From the IMG/VR virus record IMGVR_UViG_3300045136_000435, positions 1 to 23,579 of that record: a stretch of 23,579 bases of DNA; one strand, 5' to 3'. Shown in pieces: positions 19,701-23,579 of this stretch (its first letter is position 1; each line of letters opens with the position of its first letter). Made by a program: the position numbers and the translations under genes. The notes beneath the pieces are model-generated. The model saw nothing but the letters and a program-made list of their open reading frames with translations, was not told the origin of the DNA and ran no database searches. The DNA comes from a virus.

Positions 19701-21349
19701 TGTGTTAATGGAGGTTTTCCATTTTCTGCAGCAAGTTTATTTAATAAGTCAAAAAGAATAAAACGTTCACCTTTATATTTAAAGGTAAGTGGACCATCTA
19801 ATGGCCTTGACATTAAACTAGACGGGTGCCAATGTCCTGCATCAGACTCTAAAAATGGATAATTACCGCGTTTAATTACAAGGGGGTGTATATTTTTAGG
19901 AAATTCAGAGTCAGGTAAAAGTCTTTTTCTATATGTGTTTGGTTTGTTTGCTAGAACAGGTCCAGTTGCTCCTGTCCTAATTAGATGTGCTGGAACCGTA
20001 AATCCAGCGTGTACTCCTTCTGGAGTATCTACAAATTTATTAAAAACTGAATTAGTCCCATGTAATAAAACTAACGGAGTTCCGTCGCTATTAGTCATCC
20101 ACTTATCAGAAGGGAATCTTTCTTTTAGCCATTTCTGGTCCGTAAGTCTGGATAATGCCCTGGTTAATCTTTTAAATCCTTCTTTGAATATTTGTGGATC
20201 AATGGCCCCACGTTCCCGTTTTGGAACAAATGGTTTTTTAGCAAAATTGTAGAACTCTTTAGATGCTTCATCTACAACCGGAGGAATTTGAGTTTCAGTT
20301 TTTTGTGGGTTTAATTCTCCCCCTTTTCTAATTCCTTCTGGATATCTAGGAGCAGGTATGTCCCCTCTAGATACAGATTCCCACAACTTTTGTAAGCCAA
20401 TTGCATCTTGTGGGGAATAAATACCAAGTTGCCTCATCCCGGACATGAATTCAGATTCTAGCCGAGCAAGGCCAGCTTCATCTCCTGCTTGACGAAGTCG
20501 ATCTGCTTCTAATCTGAAATTATCTATTGCAGATTTGATTTCCGGTTGTTGAAGAACTTCTTGACGCAATGGAAAATCAATTGTGGGAACACTTTCGTCC
20601 ATACCCTGAACTACTTTTCCAGTAGTTGGATCTAGGTGCCGTACACCACCATCTGGTGTTGGATATTGATCTTCCGGTAATAGTTCAAATGGAAGTCTAG
20701 ATTCTCCACGAAGCTCCGGAAATTCTGCACCAAGGGCATTTTTACCACCAAATTGTTGTCCACGAATTGTTTGTGAATCTATAGAAAGTTCTTCTGGAGT
20801 AATGGGGGTTTCTACTGGTTTATCTAGGTTTTGTAAGACTTGATTGGGCTCTTTTGGCCTCTCAGTTAAATCAATTTTAGTCTCTTTTGATAGTGCCTTC
20901 TTACCTGCATGCAAAGGCATAAAATTAAGTAATGTCTCTGCTATTACACCAGCAAATAAACGGCCCTCTGAACCTGCGATAGATTCACCTACTTCTGCTG
21001 CCTTTTCAATTGGGTATTTAAAAGCTTGGCCTAATGCCTCAGAATATTGCTTTCCTTCCTGAGTTTTAGGTTGTGCTCCTAAAAATTTATCTAAATTTTC
21101 TTGTACATACTTTTGTTGTGCAGCCGCTGCATCTATTCCTTGTCCAGTTAATAATGCACCAAGCCCTGTTAGGCCACCCCCAACATAACCTGGCAAACTA
21201 AGAAGAACACCACCAGCAGCTTCAAGTGCCCCGATAGTGCCTTTAAGTTGAGCTTCTTTTTCTCTATTGATAACCTGTTCAGCAGAAAGATCTTCCTCAA
21301 AAGGAAGAATGCTTTCTTCAAACGGCAATTCTTCTTCAAATGGTAACAT
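16721..21349 (-). CDS. Large polyvalent/internal virion protein with ADP-ribosyltransferase-like domain
   Basis: A 1542-aa protein, probably carried in the virion and injected with DNA. It begins with three tandem LPFEE motifs (residues 2-21), then Gly/Ala-rich hydrophobic helices (about 35-75). Residues about 420-630 look like an ART-PolyVal domain: LVLLHGTNSVFNKF, GVHAGFT, then GVDGFFYRNAGE and SFVTWNLDNIRSIYDPP. The rest is largely helical with hydrophobic stretches near 1090-1110 and 1280-1300, typical of large polyvalent proteins and the T7 gp16-like ejection class. The C-terminus is basic and charged. Function of the ART module (host modification after entry) is inference. The first base overlaps the upstream gene's stop. 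Confidence 0.75.
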   Translation of the reverse strand: MLPFEEELPFEESILPFEEDLSAEQVINREKEAQLKGTIGALEAAGGVLLSLPGYVGGGLTGLGALLTGQGIDAAAAQQKYVQENLDKFLGAQPKTQEGKQYSEALGQAFKYPIEKAAEVGESIAGSEGRLFAGVIAETLLNFMPLHAGKKALSKETKIDLTERPKEPNQVLQNLDKPVETPITPEELSIDSQTIRGQQFGGKNALGAEFPELRGESRLPFELLPEDQYPTPDGGVRHLDPTTGKVVQGMDESVPTIDFPLRQEVLQQPEIKSAIDNFRLEADRLRQAGDEAGLARLESEFMSGMRQLGIYSPQDAIGLQKLWESVSRGDIPAPRYPEGIRKGGELNPQKTETQIPPVVDEASKEFYNFAKKPFVPKRERGAIDPQIFKEGFKRLTRALSRLTDQKWLKERFPSDKWMTNSDGTPLVLLHGTNSVFNKFVDTPEGVHAGFTVPAHLIRTGATGPVLANKPNTYRKRLLPDSEFPKNIHPLVIKRGNYPFLESDAGHWHPSSLMSRPLDGPLTFKYKGERFILFDLLNKLAAENGKPPLTQSRYDWYKRSIFDLDHVRTSDVSTERNRLFSQLLKEVGVDGFFYRNAGETLFGKKRFEKPIVQDPISFVTWNLDNIRSIYDPPKRIVVPAKQRGALNLDLLGVGKLAEKIRGKFSGELAKEEHKTSAFEKLPISKDLKDALIPEDISVEKVKQEALKVSDTAPGSAFIGGTHMLAEIKNHPVVYATVQWFNNATKRANYLIRENISPTRELLNDILHNKDHAEILHGIFMKELKQDQKFSKEQLLAAGVPDNVVRAYEGLRNAFDLAHKVQNETLIALGRKPLTYREAYISSRWGGDWRTPVYDKKGKLIWYIAEPSKKRAEAALQYLAENHPDLDLSKSKVEYRGGSGRDRGGLLEAGYQELLKLLDPNDPRVETLKSIYEDFVSAESIKTLGQTKHFEPKSGVRGFTGDRPWEKADIKDMFRQQIKYLENALTWAEMQKATAKAKQIFSDPELMEKASNAITLGKEVAKNKLGFGELKVATEIENTIAKTFGVSRLTLAKATGYSKMLFYWKTLGLNLPFTVVSLIQPMYTIPWHVRLSNHGIKHDPVRTFVAGMQDSLGLILEHEGMQLPKDGMTEIGRKAATYGIDNGIIDITTISDVSDLGRPEKLQTLEQVVTFNMVYSERIARAVAYMNFVHHLDQSGAFKGREVEMFQRAEELTNLSMADYRVQERAPIFNKLGVVGSALSTLNQFKINQLNQLYLFAKEAKQTGQYGPLLSLVAIQMMMGGAVGFFGINTLDKSWEYLKTLLPDNLWMKVKDFSIKESLIKAAFDDPSKSWLVYGGASTASGLNIHTRYDSGTVVDPTLEGLLPFIGELTTQLEKMWALAVDPESKVKQAQLIHQTLPAGLKGLYEANSDVFFDKNSGVATQVSDPLQGVYRRSPSDITARKFGFTGLKEAEAKELKFRNAKSEAQRKERLRSTTEKLKEAVIFGSPENVGDLFSRYVELNGTVPDLEKMFGEAFVRRMTTKLEQMQMKAKTGAGAKRYEDYVR

Positions 21350-22359
21350 TATTGTACTTTTTGCCAGTTAGCCATATCTTTTGGATTATCAGGGTTTTTC
21401 CCTGTATAGAGATATGATCCGGTTTTTCCACGATAAACTTTACCAACAATATATTGTTGTGGGCTAGATGGTTGTCCTGTGAGCTGTTGCCCAGGTAATT
21501 GTGGTTGTGGGGCTGGATTGGTTGGAATTTTACCGCCGGACAAAGCACCAATATCAGGTTGTCCACCCTGTCTTTGCATTGTTGCAAATGCTTGGTGTTG
21601 AAGATCTTGCTGTACTACAACATCCAATTGTTGTGCAAGTTCAGAGAGTAATTGAATTTTTGCTTGTTGTTGTTCAACTGTCTCTTCTGGCATTCTCTTG
21701 ACTTCCATCATTTGTTGCATTAATTGCGTTGCATATTGCTGGTAGGATTGATTCTTGATTTGTTTTGCTCTTTCCGCGCTTGCTCGAATTCTAGCCTCTT
21801 CATTAATTCTAGCTACCTCTAATGCTCTTTTAGTACGCTCTCTTTCTTGCATTTCTGCTTTAGTAAATTCTAAATTTTTTGCTGCTGTTGTTTCTTGAAT
21901 TTTAAATTTATTTTCCATTTCTCGCTTTGCTTTTTCTCCACGCAATGAGCGGTTTGTCCATTGTTCATAAACCTTATCCCTTTGCTCTGGAGTCATTTGC
22001 ATAAATTGTTGAGCAAATTTAGGTGGAACACCAGAATACTCTACTGCCCCTTGTGGATCATCATATTTCTGCATAAATTCGAAGAATTTGTCTGTTGCTT
22101 CCATTCTTCGTTTTCTTTCTTCATCTGTAATTAATCCCTTGGTACGTTCTAAATTTGCTTGTGTTGATTGGTTGGATAGTTGTTTGCCTTGTAATTCCAA
22201 TGGGAATAATTGCTCTTGCTGCATCATTTTCTGTATCATTCCTTGCCGAGTTAATTCTTCATTAGCAAGTTCAGAAAAAACTTTAGAACGGTCTTCCATT
22301 CTTCTTTGACCGGAAAAGAATGCGCCTAAACCTGGGCTTTTTGTCACATCATATTCCAT
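21349..22359 (-). CDS. Gln-rich coiled-coil virion protein
   Basis: About 336 aa from the ATG at 22359, which follows GGTGGGA; a longer form from 22377 is possible. Residues 15-220 are rich in Gln, Glu, Lys and Met with long coiled-coil stretches (KAEMQERERTKRALEVARIN). A Pro/Gln linker follows, then a compact C-terminal domain (YIVGKVYRGKTGSYLYTGKN). It resembles internal core or ejection proteins placed before the large gp16-like protein in T7-like phages. No enzymatic motif. Overlaps or abuts both neighbours. Confidence 0.6.
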   Translation of the reverse strand: MEYDVTKSPGLGAFFSGQRRMEDRSKVFSELANEELTRQGMIQKMMQQEQLFPLELQGKQLSNQSTQANLERTKGLITDEERKRRMEATDKFFEFMQKYDDPQGAVEYSGVPPKFAQQFMQMTPEQRDKVYEQWTNRSLRGEKAKREMENKFKIQETTAAKNLEFTKAEMQERERTKRALEVARINEEARIRASAERAKQIKNQSYQQYATQLMQQMMEVKRMPEETVEQQQAKIQLLSELAQQLDVVVQQDLQHQAFATMQRQGGQPDIGALSGGKIPTNPAPQPQLPGQQLTGQPSSPQQYIVGKVYRGKTGSYLYTGKNPDNPKDMANWQKVQ

Positions 22360-22360
22360 A

Positions 22361-23579
22361 TTAATCCCACCATCCACTAATTACATCCCAAATATCTGAA
22401 CCAGCATCAATAACATCTTTAATATCATTCCAAACATCTCCAGCACTTCCACCAGCCCCAGCCCAACCAATTAGGTCTGAATATCTAGTGGCATCTTCTT
22501 CCGCTGCTTTTTGTAGTAATGGAACAAAAGCCTCTGGTTTATATATGGATCTTACTGTTTGTTGTAATCCACTTCTATAATCACCGAGTCTTGATTGAGC
22601 TAGTTTTTGTAGTAATGCAGTTCTATTGATATCATTTGATAGCCTTCCTTGGGAAGCATCAATACCAGCTAGTTTATTTGCCTCAAGCCCTAAAACTGCT
22701 TTCATTTCTGGTGAATTTAGATAGGCTTCTGGATTTTCATAAGATTCTCTTAATTTTTGTAAATATGGGTCTGCTAATTGCTGCATTGTTCCGGCAATTG
22801 ACCTTAAATCTCCTGCATACATTCTATTAGCATAATTACCATATAATGCACTTAAAAGACCAGGAAGTCCGGAGGCACGTCTTCCAACGTTATCTCCACC
22901 TGGGTTAACAAGGTCTCCAATTCCACCTACTGCATCACCAACTGTATTTATCCCCCTAAGAATGTCTCCAATTCCGATTGAGCCAGCCACCCCGGCCGCA
23001 GCGCCACCCGCAGCAAGACCAGGTAAAATACTAGGAAGTGTCCCGGTCATCGCGCTGGTGCCCGCAAATCCGGTACCTAGGCCAGTCATAAGGTTAGGGG
23101 CAGCGGTTGCTCCACCGATGACCCCCTCGATGCCCCCAAGCGATGCTGGCAGCCCAGATGCCGCTGCTTCTGCTCCAGCCGCACCAGCAGCACCCCCGAA
23201 CAATCCAGGGGCGATAATCCCGGCAATCGCCGGAGCCATGACGGCTAGGGCAGGGAGAATATCACTAAACCCACTGTTGGTATCCCATCCTACATTCCCG
23301 CTCGTCTCCGGCAACGGGACGTATTCGTTGCCCTGCTTCACGTAGCGGACCCTTGTGCCCTGCTTATCCGCCGATTTGATCTGCGCGTAGAAGCTGTTCG
23401 GGTCGTCTCCTGGTAGGAACGTGACACTATCTGTACGCGGGGTACCGAACCATGAATAGCGGGACCTTACGTCAGGGCTTGCCCACTCCCATCTGTTTGG
23501 GAGCGTTTCCTGCCACCCGCCAGATTCGGTGTCTGGGTTGACCCACCGCGTTTCTTCCGGCCGAAATAAAATGTCGCTC
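22361..23579 (-). CDS. Ala/Gly-rich internal virion or tail protein, 5' end outside window
   Basis: The frame is open from the right edge to the stop at 22361. A GTG at 23341 could start a 326-aa form, but about 80 further in-frame codons upstream (WFGTPRTDSVTFLPGDD and similar) look coding, so the gene is 5'-partial. The N-terminal visible part is rich in Trp, Arg and Pro. A long Ala/Gly hydrophobic stretch follows (APAIAGIIAPGLFGGAAGAA onward, about 120 residues), then a helical Gln/Leu region, ending in VWNDIKDVIDAGSDIWDVI. This fits a membrane-inserting internal core or ejection protein. The DNA is GC-rich beyond about 22960 and AT-rich before it. Confidence 0.6.
   Translation of the reverse strand, partial: SDILFRPEETRWVNPDTESGGWQETLPNRWEWASPDVRSRYSWFGTPRTDSVTFLPGDDPNSFYAQIKSADKQGTRVRYVKQGNEYVPLPETSGNVGWDTNSGFSDILPALAVMAPAIAGIIAPGLFGGAAGAAGAEAAASGLPASLGGIEGVIGGATAAPNLMTGLGTGFAGTSAMTGTLPSILPGLAAGGAAAGVAGSIGIGDILRGINTVGDAVGGIGDLVNPGGDNVGRRASGLPGLLSALYGNYANRMYAGDLRSIAGTMQQLADPYLQKLRESYENPEAYLNSPEMKAVLGLEANKLAGIDASQGRLSNDINRTALLQKLAQSRLGDYRSGLQQTVRSIYKPEAFVPLLQKAAEEDATRYSDLIGWAGAGGSAGDVWNDIKDVIDAGSDIWDVISGWWD

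Noticed and set aside
22962-23345. 127-aa forward ORF rich in Ala and Pro
   Set aside because: It is the antisense of the Ala/Gly-rich virion protein, a common artefact of GC-rich repetitive codons.
1-23579. CRISPR arrays and tRNA genes
   Set aside because: No regularly spaced direct repeats and no cloverleaf-like segments with a plausible anticodon arm and T-loop were seen.

Overview
This window is part of a double-stranded DNA phage genome, most likely a podovirus-like (T7/SIO1-type) phage or a prophage of one. A compact replication and nucleotide-metabolism block on the + strand (about 1-15780) meets a lysis and virion block on the - strand (about 15806-23579) at a back-to-back terminator. 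There are no ribosomal, tRNA or housekeeping bacterial genes. Genes overlap by a few bases, many are under 65 codons, and most of the window is AT-rich. The host cannot be named from the sequence.

Layout. 1-852: two unrecognised genes. 852-3212: DNA primase, a very AT-rich spacer with inverted repeats, a 56-aa gene, and the DnaB-type helicase. 3209-4150: a run of small genes, several with one membrane segment. 4110-4403: a DUF1364 HNH-like nuclease gene whose end carries an inserted IS605-type element (about 4404-5676). The element encodes an IsrB-like RuvC protein, a compact HNH-less relative of IscB and Cas9, preceded by a probable omega RNA. 5686-7665: a family A DNA polymerase broken into an exonuclease half and a palm/fingers half by a 64-aa reading frame. 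7662-9363: a putative ssDNA-binding protein, a FEN-type 5'-3' exonuclease, a PDDEXK resolvase-like nuclease and a small gene with no normal start codon. 9360-11600: a metallophosphoesterase, a MazG-like protein, a DUF5664 (dATP/dGTP diphosphohydrolase-like) protein, a small membrane protein and an HD phosphohydrolase. 11597-12469: a holin-like protein and three small genes. 12456-15780: a ribonucleotide reductase in three exons separated by two group I introns, one carrying a LAGLIDADG and the other an HNH homing endonuclease.

On the - strand, read from the right: an Ala/Gly-rich virion protein open to the window edge, a Gln-rich coiled-coil protein, a 1542-aa polyvalent protein with an ADP-ribosyltransferase-like domain, a GH108 endolysin, a 32-aa membrane micro-protein and a small HExxH metallopeptidase-like protein.

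How it fits together. The + strand genes supply a replisome (primase, helicase, polymerase, SSB, 5' exonuclease, resolvase) and the dNTPs for it (RNR plus nucleotide hydrolases). The most striking feature is how heavily this block is colonised by site-specific selfish elements. An RNA-guided IsrB element sits exactly at the nuclease/polymerase gene boundary, the polymerase is split, and the RNR is invaded twice, once inside the codon for its catalytic cysteine. The IsrB element is the best candidate for an undescribed system. Reconstructing the empty site places the guide-encoding flank directly before GTGA, which fits the NTGA target-adjacent motif I recall for a characterised IsrB, and this TGA is also the stop codon of both isrB and, before insertion, the nuclease gene.
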